From Streptomyces sp. VRA16 Mangrove soil (GTDB taxonomy: Bacteria > Actinomycetota > Actinomycetes > Streptomycetales > Streptomycetaceae): a stretch of DNA of 64,000 bases. Under the pieces are notes generated by a model that ran no database searches, was not told the origin of the DNA, and was given only the letters and a program-made list of their open reading frames with translations. The stretch spans positions 434,001-498,000 of the forward strand of contig NZ_JAFVLN010000002.1 in NCBI RefSeq assembly GCF_017377775.1. Reading direction: 5' to 3'. Position 1 is the stretch's first letter, and each line of letters opens with the position of its first letter. The translations under genes were made by a program, and so were the position numbers. Shown in pieces: positions 8,717 through 17,854 of the stretch.

Positions 8717-9988
8717 TCAACCGGCGGACTCCGCATAGGACTTGGCCTCGGGTGCCTCGCCGGGTTCGCGGACCACCTTCATGCCGCCGACCGCGCTCTT
8801 GTCGGGCTGCAGGATCACCGATTCGTGGGAGGACGGGGCCTTGGGGTCGCTGAAGTTCTGCGCGACGCCGAAGCCGTTGTCGAAGGAGGTCAGGGTGAGC
8901 AGCGCCTTGTCGACGCCGTCGCGGGTCAGGTCCTTGTTCTCGCACGCCTTCTTCAGGGCCTCGCCGAAGACGGACGCGGCGGTCCAGCCGGCCACGACCC
9001 CGTTGTCGAGGGAGTCCTTCGGGTACGCCTTCCGGTAGTCGGCGACCAGCTTCTTGGCCTGCGCGGTGTCGGCGCCGATGGGCAGCGAGGGTGAGGCGAC
9101 CCAGTAGTTCTTCATCAGGGCCGGGCCCGCCTGCGTGGCGAGGAGCTGGGGCGCGAACGCGGAGTTGTTGCCGATGACGGGCACGTCGAGCCCGGCCGCG
9201 GCGGCGACACCGACGAGAGAGGCGGCCTGGCGGGGGCCCGCGCTGATCACGATGCCCTTGACGCCGGCCTTCTTCAGGGCGGCGACCTGCGCGGTCATGT
9301 CGTTGTCGGTCGGCTTGATCTTCTGCTCGACGACGGTGAGCCCGGCCTTGTCCGCGATGAACTTCGAGCCCTTGAGGGCGTTCTCGCCGTAGTCGCCCTC
9401 GAAGTAGACGTGGCCGAGCTTGTCGCCCTTCTTCAGGCCCTTCTCCTTCATCAGGAAGTCGACGGCGTTGATGGTCTCGTAGTCGTACGTCGATCCGATG
9501 ACGCGGACGTACTGGTTGCCGAGGAGGTTCGCCGACCACGCCTGCGGCAGCACGAGCGCCTTGTCCTGGCCGATGCGCTGCTCGACGGCGGCGACGAACG
9601 GCGAGCCGATGAACTGGGTGAAGCCGAGCACCTTCGGCGACAGTTCGGTGTAGCCGGCGACGGCCTTCTGCGGGTCGTAGCCGTGGTCGCGGACGGTCAG
9701 CCGGAGCTTGTAGCCGCAGATGCCGCCCTTGGCGTTGATCTGCTTCACGTACAGCTGCTGGGCCTGGGTGACGCTCTTGCCGAGGGTGGCGTAGACGCCG
9801 GTCATGTCGGTGAGGACGCCGAGGTCGATCGTCTTGCCGGAGATGCCCTGGCCGGTCTTCACCCCGCCCGCGCTCTGCCGGTCGCCTTCGTCGTCGCTCT
9901 TCGCCTTGGAGCTGCAGGCTGCGGTCAGCGCGAGCAGCACGGCCACGCCGCCTGCCGTGAGCGCTCGGGTACGGATGCGGGCGGTCAT
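8717..9988 (-). CDS. livK: Branched-chain amino-acid type ABC transporter, substrate-binding lipoprotein
   Basis: A 423-residue type I periplasmic-binding-fold protein (LivK/Peripla_BP_6 type). It has a signal peptide ending in the lipobox LTAAC with Cys25 as the lipidated residue, a charged/Gly-rich linker, then IDLGVLTDMTGVYATLG at the start of the binding fold. It captures the ligand outside the cell for LivHM. The real ligand is unknown: this family also binds urea, amides and aromatic compounds. It is the last gene of a five-gene operon and overlaps livM by 4 bp, with GGAGG before the ATG. Confidence 0.9.
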   Translation of the reverse strand: MTARIRTRALTAGGVAVLLALTAACSSKAKSDDEGDRQSAGGVKTGQGISGKTIDLGVLTDMTGVYATLGKSVTQAQQLYVKQINAKGGICGYKLRLTVRDHGYDPQKAVAGYTELSPKVLGFTQFIGSPFVAAVEQRIGQDKALVLPQAWSANLLGNQYVRVIGSTYDYETINAVDFLMKEKGLKKGDKLGHVYFEGDYGENALKGSKFIADKAGLTVVEQKIKPTDNDMTAQVAALKKAGVKGIVISAGPRQAASLVGVAAAAGLDVPVIGNNSAFAPQLLATQAGPALMKNYWVASPSLPIGADTAQAKKLVADYRKAYPKDSLDNGVVAGWTAASVFGEALKKACENKDLTRDGVDKALLTLTSFDNGFGVAQNFSDPKAPSSHESVILQPDKSAVGGMKVVREPGEAPEAKSYAESAG

Positions 9989-11091
9989 GCTTCCTCCTGA
10001 GGGTGGTTGCGGGTGCGCCGGGCGGCGATCCGCACGAGGCCGCCGGGCAGGAAGAGGACCACTGCCACGACGGCGGCGCCGTAGAGGTAGCGGGCCGCCT
10101 CGCCGGGGGCGATGCCGCCGGTGCCGGGGGCCGAGACGAGGGGCAGGGCGTCGCTGTAGCGGGTGAGGATCTGGGGCAGCAGCGAGACGAACGCGGCGCC
10201 GACGACCGCGCCCGCGACGGAGCCGAGACCGCCGATGACGATCATGGCGAGGTATTCGAGGGAGAGGGTCATGCCGAAGTAGTCGGGGACCGTGCGCTGG
10301 AAGACGAGGGCGAGCAGTACTCCGGCCAGCCCCGCGTACATGGACGAGAGCACGAAGACGGCTCCCCGGTAGCGGGCGACGGGCACGCCGAGGACGCCGG
10401 CGGCGATCCGGTGGTCGCGGATGGCGTTCATGGCGCGGCCCGGGCGGCCGCGCAGCACCCCGCGGGCGAACAGGCCGCAGACGAGGGTGAGGACGAGTCC
10501 GAGGTACCAGAGCTTTTCGGCGGAGCCGAACGGCACCCCGGCGACGGTCAGTTCGCTCTCGTCGAAGGGCAGTCCGAAGAGGTTCAGGACGGGGACGTCA
10601 CGGCCGTTGGCGCCGCCGGTGAGGTCCTCGGCGTTGAACAGCACGTGCTGCCCGATGAAGATCAGCGCGAGGGTGGCGATGCCGAGGTACGCGCCTTGGA
10701 GGCGTCCCGCGATGGGGCTGAACAGACCGCCCGCGATCCCCGCGAGGAGCACGGCGAGCACGGCGGCGAGCCAGGCGGGGAGGCCGAGTCCGTCGACGGC
10801 CTGGCCCTTCTGCCCCGCGAGGACGCAGTAGCCGTAGGCGCCGACGGCGAGGAAGAAGGCGTGGCCCATGGAGAGCTGGCCGGTGGCGCCGGTGAGGAGG
10901 TTGAGGCCGATGGCGCCGATCGCGGCGGCCATCGCGAACAGGCCCGCCTGGAGCCAGAACCGGTCGAGGTAGAACGGCAGGGCGAGCAGGAGGACGGCGA
11001 ACACCCCGGTGACGTAGGTGCGGCGGCGGGTGAGGAACGTACGGGTGGTGGGGGCGGGCGTGGTGCGGGCCGGGGCGAGCGTGTCAGACAC
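9985..11091 (-). CDS. livM: Branched-chain amino-acid type ABC permease LivM
   Basis: A 368-residue polytopic membrane protein with the LivM hallmark GLNLLTGATGQLSMGHAFF and the later AMIVIGGLGSVAGAVVGA loop that contacts the ATPases. It forms the channel with LivH. The GTG start overlaps livH by 8 bp and the stop overlaps livK by 4 bp. Confidence 0.92.
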   Translation of the reverse strand: MSDTLAPARTTPAPTTRTFLTRRRTYVTGVFAVLLLALPFYLDRFWLQAGLFAMAAAIGAIGLNLLTGATGQLSMGHAFFLAVGAYGYCVLAGQKGQAVDGLGLPAWLAAVLAVLLAGIAGGLFSPIAGRLQGAYLGIATLALIFIGQHVLFNAEDLTGGANGRDVPVLNLFGLPFDESELTVAGVPFGSAEKLWYLGLVLTLVCGLFARGVLRGRPGRAMNAIRDHRIAAGVLGVPVARYRGAVFVLSSMYAGLAGVLLALVFQRTVPDYFGMTLSLEYLAMIVIGGLGSVAGAVVGAAFVSLLPQILTRYSDALPLVSAPGTGGIAPGEAARYLYGAAVVAVVLFLPGGLVRIAARRTRNHPQEEA

Positions 11092-11974
11092 GGGCGAGCT
11101 CCTTCGTGCCGAAGAGTCCGGAGGGCCGCAGGAGCAGGATCACGGTCATCACGAGGTAGGGGGCGAGGTCGCCCAACCCGCGTCCCATGAAGGCGAGTTC
11201 GCTCTGGTAGCCGGTGGCGAGGGACTCGGTGACGCCGACGATCAGTCCGCCGACGAGCGCGCCGGTCGTGGAGTCGAGTCCGCCGAGGATGGCGGCGGGG
11301 AAGGCCTTCAGAGCGGCGAGGGAGGTGGCGCGTTCGAGGCCGGGCGTCGGGAAGACGGTGAGGAACAGCGCGGCGACCGCGGCGAGCCCGCCGGCCACGG
11401 CCCAGGCGCCGAGCGAGACCCGTCCCAGGCGTACGCCCATCAGCGCGGCCGTCTCGCGTTTCTCGGCGGCGGCCCGCATCGCGACGCCCCAGGACGTGTA
11501 GCGGAAGGTGAGCAGGAAGGCCGTGATGAGCAGGGCCGCGGTCACGAACGCGGCGATGCGGGTGTGCGCGATGGAGACGCCGCCGATCGTGAGCACGGCG
11601 TCGCCCCACGGGTCGCCCATGGTGAGCACGTCGGTGCCCAGGCGGCGGGTGAGTTCGGTGGTGAGCAGGATGTCGACGCCGATGGTGACGATGGCGAGGA
11701 CGCTGGGGTCGTGGCCGCGGTAGCGCCGCATGACGAAGAACTCGACGGCCGCGCCGACGACCGCGGCGGCGGCGATGCCGACGCCGAGCGCGGGCCAGAA
11801 GCCGATGTCGTCGTGGAGCGAGGCGGTGACGTAGCCGCCCGCGAGGAGCAGCGAGGCGTGCGCGAAGTTCACGACCTCGGTGGCGCGGAAGATGACGACG
11901 AAGCCGAGGGCGATGAGGGCGTAGACGGAGCCCATCGAGACGCCGTTGAGGAGGAGTTCGAGGAAGGTGCTCAT
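11084..11974 (-). CDS. livH: Branched-chain amino-acid type ABC permease LivH
   Basis: A 296-residue membrane permease with the LivH features NGVSMGSVYALIALGFVVIF near the N-terminus, then VVNFAHASLLLAGGYV, and AAILGGLDSTTGALVGGLI near the C-terminus. It pairs with LivM to form the pore. ATG overlaps the livG stop by 4 bp (ATGA). Confidence 0.92.
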   Translation of the reverse strand: MSTFLELLLNGVSMGSVYALIALGFVVIFRATEVVNFAHASLLLAGGYVTASLHDDIGFWPALGVGIAAAAVVGAAVEFFVMRRYRGHDPSVLAIVTIGVDILLTTELTRRLGTDVLTMGDPWGDAVLTIGGVSIAHTRIAAFVTAALLITAFLLTFRYTSWGVAMRAAAEKRETAALMGVRLGRVSLGAWAVAGGLAAVAALFLTVFPTPGLERATSLAALKAFPAAILGGLDSTTGALVGGLIVGVTESLATGYQSELAFMGRGLGDLAPYLVMTVILLLRPSGLFGTKELARV

Positions 11975-12783
11975 GCGGTGGCCTCTTCGTTCGTGTCATC
12001 CGGGTCGGGGGTGCCGAGATACGCCTGGATGACGGCCGGGTCGTTCTGCACGGCGGCCGGCGGTCCCCCGGCGATGCGCCGCCCGAAGTCGAGGACGGTG
12101 ACCTCGTCGGCGAGCCGCATGACGACGCCCATGTCGTGCTCGACCATGACGATGGAGATGCCGAGGCTGTCGCGGACACCGGCGATCACCGCGGCAGTGC
12201 GGCGGCGTTCGTCGGCGGTCATCCCGGCGACGGGCTCGTCGAGCAGCAGCACGCTCGGCTCCATGCACAGGGCGCGGGCGAGCTCGGCGAGTTTCTGGGC
12301 GCCGTACGACAACGCCCCGGTGGGCGTGGCCAGTTGGTCGCCGATGCCGACGAATTCGGCGATCTCCTCGACCCGTCGGCGGTGCGCGCGCTCCTCGCGG
12401 GCGGCGGACGGCAGCCGCAGTCCGGCGGCGACGAACCCGGCACGGGTCAGCCGGTGGCGGCCGAGGAGCAGGCTGTCGGCGACCGTCGTACGGGGCGGCA
12501 GCGCGAGGTTCTGGAAGGTGCGGGCGACGCCGAGCGCGGCGATCCGGTGCGGGGCCAGGCCGGTGAGTTCGGTGTCACCGAGGTGGACGGTGCCGGAGGT
12601 GGCCCGGTAGACGCCGGACAGCACGTTGAAGGTGGTGGACTTACCGGCGCCGTTGGGTCCGATGACGGCGTGCACGGTGCCGGGTTCGACGGTGAGGCTG
12701 ACGCCGTCGAGGGCGGTGAGCCCGGCGAAGCGGACGGTCAAGTCCCGGACGCGCAACGGGAGTACGGATACGGCGGCGCTCAC
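11971..12783 (-). CDS. livG: Branched-chain amino-acid type ABC ATPase LivG
   Basis: A 270-residue ATPase. Walker A GPNGAGKSTTFNVL, signature-region LSYGAQKLAELARAL (the liv-type LSYG variant), Walker B VLLLDEPVAGM, and the H-loop in IVMVEHDMGVVM are all present. LivG-type proteins carry the extra C-terminal segment seen here. GTG start, with GTGA overlap to the livF stop. Confidence 0.92.
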   Translation of the reverse strand: MSAAVSVLPLRVRDLTVRFAGLTALDGVSLTVEPGTVHAVIGPNGAGKSTTFNVLSGVYRATSGTVHLGDTELTGLAPHRIAALGVARTFQNLALPPRTTVADSLLLGRHRLTRAGFVAAGLRLPSAAREERAHRRRVEEIAEFVGIGDQLATPTGALSYGAQKLAELARALCMEPSVLLLDEPVAGMTADERRRTAAVIAGVRDSLGISIVMVEHDMGVVMRLADEVTVLDFGRRIAGGPPAAVQNDPAVIQAYLGTPDPDDTNEEATA

Positions 12784-13610
12784 TTCGCACCTCCCCAGCG
12801 GGTCAGTGCCGGTGCCTGCCGGGCGCCGCCGGACGCGTCGGCGGCGGCCGTCTCGTCGACGACGCCGAGGTAGCGGCGGCGGACCTCGTCGGAGCCGGCC
12901 AGTTCATCGGCGGGGCCGTGCAGGGCGATCTCGCCGACCTCCATGACGTAGGCGTACGAGGCGAGGCGCAGGGCGAGGGCCGCGTTCTGCTCGACGAGCA
13001 GGACGGAGACGCCCTGGGCGTTGATCTCGGTGACGGTGTCGGCGATGCGGGCCGCCATGAGCGGGGCGAGGCCCAGCGACGGCTCGTCGAGGAGCAGCAG
13101 TTTCGGCTCCGCCATGAGCGCGCGGCCGACCGCGAGCATCTGTTGTTCGCCGCCGGAGAGCAGGCCGGCGCGCTGGTGCGCGCGGTCGGCGAGGACGGGG
13201 AAGAGGTCGTGGACGCGGCGCAGCGCCGCCGCCTTCCGTGCGCGGGAGCCGGTCGAGCCGAGGGCGCCCGCGCGCAGGTTGTCGGCGACGGTCATCCGCG
13301 CGAACACCTGCCGCCCCTCGGGGACCTGGCAGAGGCCGGCGGCCACGATCCGGTCGGGGGTGAGCCCGCTGATCCGCCGCCCGCCGAACCTCACCTCCCC
13401 GGACGTCACGGCTCCGCCGTGGAAGCCGAGGGTGCGGGAGACGGCGCGCAGGAGGGTGGACTTGCCCGCTCCGTTGCCGCCGAGCACGGCGACGACGGCG
13501 CCCTGCTCCACGTGCACGCTGACGCCCCGCAGGGCGCGTACGGGTCCGTAGCCGACGGATATGTCGTCGACGGCGAGCCCGGTTTCTTCTGCGTCGGTCG
13601 CATCGGTCAC
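12780..13610 (-). CDS. livF: Branched-chain amino-acid type ABC ATPase LivF
   Basis: A 276-residue ATPase and first gene of the operon. Walker A GGNGAGKSTLLRAV, signature LLSGGEQQMLAVGRALM, Walker B LLLLDEPSLGLAP, H-loop LLVEQNAALAL. The frame is open further upstream, but GTG 13610 (VTDATDAEETG) has AGGGAAGGG about 8 nt before it and gives the usual LivF start. The 238-bp gap to the divergent PucR-type gene holds a perfect palindrome that could be its operator. Confidence 0.9.
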   Translation of the reverse strand: MTDATDAEETGLAVDDISVGYGPVRALRGVSVHVEQGAVVAVLGGNGAGKSTLLRAVSRTLGFHGGAVTSGEVRFGGRRISGLTPDRIVAAGLCQVPEGRQVFARMTVADNLRAGALGSTGSRARKAAALRRVHDLFPVLADRAHQRAGLLSGGEQQMLAVGRALMAEPKLLLLDEPSLGLAPLMAARIADTVTEINAQGVSVLLVEQNAALALRLASYAYVMEVGEIALHGPADELAGSDEVRRRYLGVVDETAAADASGGARQAPALTRWGGAK

Positions 13611-13730
13611 TGTGTGTGCCCTTCCCTGGACCGGTACGGGACCGGTGGCGCTCACGACAGCACCGTGCGGACGGCCCGTCCACGGACTGCCGGGGAATCG
13701 CTGCGCGGGCCCAGCGCCCGCCCGCCCCCG

Positions 13731-13746
13731 TTGTGCGCGCGCACAA
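13731..13746. promoter_or_regulatory. Perfect 16-bp palindrome, candidate operator
   Basis: TTGTGCGCGCGCACAA is identical on both strands. It sits about 120 bp before livF and about 100 bp before the PucR-type regulator, in the only divergent control region of this locus. A dimeric regulator, most simply the PucR-type protein, could bind here; this is inference from position and symmetry. Confidence 0.45.
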
Positions 13747-13848
13747 GACCCCGTGTCAGGGGCCTGCCGGGGACGCCTCCCGGATGGCATCCTCCGCAGC
13801 AGCGAACGAGTCCTTTGCCGTCGCTTTACGGGCCGTTGGGGAGGGACG

Positions 13849-15051
13849 ATGGGCGGGCGCAAACATCGCACAGGACAGGACTGGAAGCTGCTCAGGGAGG
13901 CGTGCACCACGCTGCTCGACCGGGTGCCCGAACTCGTCGACGAGCATCTGCGGCAGCTGTTCGCGTACTCGGACGTGTACGCGCGGGTCCTGCCGTACGA
14001 CGCCCAGTGGCGGGAGGCCGAGGAGGCCATGCGGATCGGTGTCGAGACGATCACGGCTCCCCGGGACGCGCCGCGCCGGGATCTGGCGTACGCGGAGGAG
14101 GCCGGCCGGCGCCGGGCGGGCCAGGGCCTGCCGCTGGATCTGCTCGTGCACGCGTACCGCAACGCGGGCTATCTGGTGTGGGACGCGCTGATGGAGAGCG
14201 CCGGGGGCGAGCCCGAGCGGCTGAAGGCCCTGATGCGGTCGGCGACGATGGTGTGGGCGGCGGTGGACGCGCAGGCGGAGGCGGCGTCGGAGGCGTACCG
14301 GGCGACGGAGCTGGAGCTGCGCCGCCGTACCGACGAGCAGATGCAGGCGCTGCTCGACGCGCTCCTCGAGGGCCGGCCGGCGCCCGGGCTCGCGGCCCGC
14401 GCCGCGGCGGGGCTCGATCTGCCCGAGCACGGCCCGTACGCGGTCGTGGTGCTGCGGGTGGAGCGGCGGGACGCCCGGGAGGCGTTCCACCGGCGGGTCC
14501 AGGACCCGGACTTCCGGTTCGTGTGGCGGATGCGGGCCGACTGCGAGGTGGGGGTGGTGGCGCTGGGCGCGGGCCGGGCGCTGGACGACGTGGCGGCCCT
14601 GCTCGACGGGCGGTGCCCGGGTCCTGGCGGGCTCAGCCCGGTGGTGCGCGGACTCGCCGAGCTGGGTCACGCCCGCCGGCTCGCCGAACTCGCCCTGCGC
14701 ACCTGCCCGCCGGACGCGACGGGTGTCGTCCGCCTCGACGAGCGGATGCCGACGGCCCTGGTCGTCAGCCAGCCGGACCTCGCCCAGCGCCTGGTCTCCG
14801 GGGTCTTCGGCGAGCTCCTCACCCTCGAACCGGCCGACCGCGCCGTGCTGTTGGAGACGCTGGAGGCGTGGCTGGCCTGCGAGGGTTCGGCGGGCCGGGC
14901 GGCGGGGCGCCTCTACTGTCACCGCAACACGGTCTTCAACCGGCTGCGCAGGCTGGAGCAGTTGACGGCGCGGTCGCTGTCGCGGCCCCGGGACCTGATG
15001 GAGATGACGCTGGCGCTGGACGCGTACCGGCTGTCGTCGTCAGTGGGCTGA
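13849..15051 (+). CDS. PucR/CdaR-type transcriptional regulator
   Basis: A 400-residue regulator. Residues 1-150 are a helical sensor-like region (DWKLLREACTTLLDRVPELV). The middle GGDEF-like, degenerate domain includes LPEHGPYAVVVLRVER. The C-terminal PucR helix-turn-helix includes LLETLEAWLACEGSAGRAA then LYCHRNTVFNRLRRLEQL, the best-conserved part of the family. ATG 13849 follows GGGGAGGGACG closely; longer in-frame starts lack this. Divergent from the liv operon, so it probably controls that operon and itself. Its stop region overlaps the convergent methyltransferase by 12 bp. Confidence 0.87.
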   Translation: MGGRKHRTGQDWKLLREACTTLLDRVPELVDEHLRQLFAYSDVYARVLPYDAQWREAEEAMRIGVETITAPRDAPRRDLAYAEEAGRRRAGQGLPLDLLVHAYRNAGYLVWDALMESAGGEPERLKALMRSATMVWAAVDAQAEAASEAYRATELELRRRTDEQMQALLDALLEGRPAPGLAARAAAGLDLPEHGPYAVVVLRVERRDAREAFHRRVQDPDFRFVWRMRADCEVGVVALGAGRALDDVAALLDGRCPGPGGLSPVVRGLAELGHARRLAELALRTCPPDATGVVRLDERMPTALVVSQPDLAQRLVSGVFGELLTLEPADRAVLLETLEAWLACEGSAGRAAGRLYCHRNTVFNRLRRLEQLTARSLSRPRDLMEMTLALDAYRLSSSVG

Positions 15052-15759
15052 CCGCCGGAACAGAGCGGTGAGCAGGAACGCCTTCCCGAACGTCGGGGAG
15101 TCCGCGTCCTGTTCGGCCATCGGCCGGATCTCGACCGGGTCGAGATCCTGGAAGAGGTGGCGCAGTTCGGCGTCGGTGAACGCGAGCCCGCCCTCAAGTC
15201 CGGTCCCCGCGTCGTAGACGTCGGCGTCCGGACGCTCGGACCCCATCTCGCCCGCCGCGAAGCAGGTGAGGCCGAAGTGGCCGCCCGGGGCGAGGAGCCG
15301 GTCGAGCAGGGCCAGATAGCTGACGCGGCGGTGCGGCGGGAGGTGGTGCAGACACCCCGAGTCGTAGATCAAGTCGTAGCTGCCGTGCGGGAGCCGCACG
15401 TCGAAGATGCTGTTCCGGTGGAAGCGCACGGCGATCCCCGCGGCGGCCGCGCGCTCCTCGCCCCAGGCGAGGGCGGTGGCCGACAGGTCGACGGCGTCGA
15501 CATCGTGCCCGAGCGCGGCGAGGTGCACGGCGTTGCGGCCGGGACCGCAGCCCAGGTCGAGCACGCGGGCCCCTGCCGGGATCAGGCCCTTGTCGAGGTG
15601 GGCGGTGAGGTTCTCGTCGGGCTTGTCGACGAAGAACGGGACGCCGCGGTCCCGGTCCGCGTAGAAGCGGTCCCACCAGTCGCCGGGCCGCGCGTCGGCG
15701 GCGATGATCCGGTCGAGGAGGTTCAGGACGTCTTCGGTGGTTCTGACAGTGCGGTTCAA
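15040..15759 (-). CDS. Class I SAM-dependent methyltransferase
   Basis: A 239-residue Rossmann-fold methyltransferase. Motif I is RVLDLGCGPGRNAVHLA near residues 64-80, an acidic post-I residue follows in VDAVDLS, and motif IV is YDLIYDSGCLHHLPPH. The HLPP segment and overall pattern recall thiopurine/TehB-like enzymes but the substrate is not known. The TTG start at 15759 has AGGGGAG 5 nt upstream. Its 3' end overlaps the convergent PucR-type gene. Confidence 0.8.
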   Translation of the reverse strand: MNRTVRTTEDVLNLLDRIIAADARPGDWWDRFYADRDRGVPFFVDKPDENLTAHLDKGLIPAGARVLDLGCGPGRNAVHLAALGHDVDAVDLSATALAWGEERAAAAGIAVRFHRNSIFDVRLPHGSYDLIYDSGCLHHLPPHRRVSYLALLDRLLAPGGHFGLTCFAAGEMGSERPDADVYDAGTGLEGGLAFTDAELRHLFQDLDPVEIRPMAEQDADSPTFGKAFLLTALFRRSAH

Positions 15760-15983
15760 CTGGGCTCCCCTGCCTGGTTGTTAGCAGGTTCCAGTTTACG
15801 TGCGACGTGCTGTTCGCGCAGGTCAGAGGGGTTCCGGCGCGGGCCGTGAAGGGGGCGCCCGGCGCGTGCGGGCGGTTCGGGCGGAGCGGGGGTCGAGCGG
15901 GGCGGGAAGTGGCGTGCGAGGGGCTTCGACGGGGCGTGGTGGGGCGTTCTGGGCGGGGGCGCGGGGGGTTGATCGCGCGGGTG

Positions 15984-16303
<320 letters not shown>

Positions 16304-16345
16304 GGGGGCTGGTCGTGCCCCGCGGCGGAGCCGCTGATGGACACC

Positions 16346-16441
16346 GCCCCGCGCCCCTGGGATGCGCGCCTTCGGTGCGGCGTCTCAGGGGCGGCCCGGC
16401 GGGAAGGCTGCGCGCAGCGCATGCCTTCAGGGGCGCGGGGC
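16346..16441. repeat. Inverted repeat with exact 14-bp arms
   Basis: GCCCCGCGCCCCTG (16346-16359) and its exact complement (16428-16441) flank 68 bp that are themselves rich in GCGC pairs. I recall sequences like CCCCGCGCCCCT as very common in Streptomyces intergenic DNA. It may fold as a long hairpin beyond the 3' end of the glycerate kinase gene (stop 16543). Confidence 0.6.
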
Positions 16442-16542
16442 CGCATCGCTGTGCGGCTCCGCCGCGTGGGCGCGACCGGCCACGACGAGAGCCGCACCCG
16501 CCCACTCGAACCATCGGGGCTACGGCGAGACCGCGCGCCGGG

Positions 16543-17697
16543 TCACACCAGGAAGTCCCCGGCGATCCGCTCTGCCACGTCCTCCAGGATCGGGCCCGCC
16601 TCGGCGATGCAGCGCGCCACATCGGGCTCGATCTCCGTAAGGGGGTACGCGCGACGGATCCCGGCCCGCCCGAGCGCCTCCGGCGCCAGGGCCAGCCGGC
16701 CGCAGACCGCGACGACCTCGATCCCCGCGGCGCGCGCCGCGGCGGCGACCCCGGCCGGGGCCTTGCCGTGCAGGGTCTGCTCGTCGAGCGATCCCTCACC
16801 GGTGATCACCAGCGTGGCCCTGGCGAGCGCGGGCGCGAACCCGAGGACGTCGAGCATGACCTCGATCCCGGGCCGGAAGCTCGCGCCGAGACCGACGAGC
16901 GCCCCGTACCCGATACCGCCGGCGGCACCCGCTCCGGGCGACTCGGCGTACTCCAGCGCCTTCGCCCCGATGGACTGCGACAGCACCTTCGCGTAGTGCC
17001 CGAGCGCGGCGTCCAGTTCGGCGACGTCCTCGGGCGAGGCCCCCTTCTGCGGGCCGTACACGGCGGGCGCGCCCTTCGGCCCGGTCAGCGGGTTGTCGAC
17101 GTCGCTGGCGAGGACGATCTCCACGTCTGCGAGGCGCGGGTCGAGCCCGGAGAGGTCGGCGCAGGCGAGCGCGGCGAGCGCCCCGCCGCCGGGGCCGACC
17201 GGCGCCCCGTCCGCGTCCAGGAACCGGGCGCCGAGCGCGGCCAGCATGCCCGCGCCGCCGTCCGTCGTGGCGCTGCCGCCGACACCGAAGACGATGGAGC
17301 GCGCGCCCGCGTCGAGCGCTGCCGCGATGACCTCGCCCGAGCCGTACGTCGTCGAGGTCAGCGGCGCGAACGCGCCCTCGGGCAGCAACTGGAGCCCGGA
17401 CGCCTCCGCCATCTCGACCACGGCCGTGCCGTCGCGCAGCGCCCACGCCGCGGTGACCGGCTCGCCGACGGGCCCGGTGACCCGGGCCTCGCGCCGCTCG
17501 AACCCGGCCGCGACCGCCGCCGCGACGGTGCCGTCGCCGCCGTCCGCGACCGGTACGGCCTCGATGGTCACGTCGTCCGGCGCCACCCGGCGAAGACCTG
17601 CCGTCACACGCTGTGCGACCTGCACCGCGGTGAGCGAGCCCTTGAACTTGTCCGCCGCGATCAACACGTGCCGCGCGGCCTGTGCAGCGTCCGCCAC
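16543..17697 (-). CDS. Glycerate kinase (GlxK/GarK type)
   Basis: A 384-residue glycerate 2-kinase. The N-terminal HVLIAADKFKGSLTA, the VADGGDGTV segment, and GVGGSATTDGGAGML are the conserved blocks of the family; PLTGPKGAPAVYGPQKGA lies in the middle. It phosphorylates D-glycerate with ATP, feeding glyoxylate/serine-derived carbon into glycolysis; this fits loosely with glyoxylate release by the pathway at 1-4965. GTG 17697 is preferred (AGGGGA 7 nt upstream, protein VADAAQAARHV); an in-frame ATG at 17736 would add 13 residues. Divergent from the BCCT gene. Confidence 0.9.
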   Translation of the reverse strand: MADAAQAARHVLIAADKFKGSLTAVQVAQRVTAGLRRVAPDDVTIEAVPVADGGDGTVAAAVAAGFERREARVTGPVGEPVTAAWALRDGTAVVEMAEASGLQLLPEGAFAPLTSTTYGSGEVIAAALDAGARSIVFGVGGSATTDGGAGMLAALGARFLDADGAPVGPGGGALAALACADLSGLDPRLADVEIVLASDVDNPLTGPKGAPAVYGPQKGASPEDVAELDAALGHYAKVLSQSIGAKALEYAESPGAGAAGGIGYGALVGLGASFRPGIEVMLDVLGFAPALARATLVITGEGSLDEQTLHGKAPAGVAAAARAAGIEVVAVCGRLALAPEALGRAGIRRAYPLTEIEPDVARCIAEAGPILEDVAERIAGDFLV

Positions 17698-17854
17698 CTT
17701 GCTCTCCCCTTGCTGTTCGGGCCTTGCTCGCGTCAAGGCAGTCGCGCCGCTGCGACCATAACCGCAGGAGGGGGCCCCTGCCCATGGTCGTCCGGTCGGC
17801 GGGACGGCGCGCCCGTCGCTTATATCCGGCTATTACCGGCCATAGTGGGGCGTC

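Noticed and set aside
13611-14162. N-terminal extension of livF up to an ATG at 14162
   Set aside because: It would overlap the PucR-type gene on the other strand and has no ATPase features; GTG 13610 has a good ribosome site.
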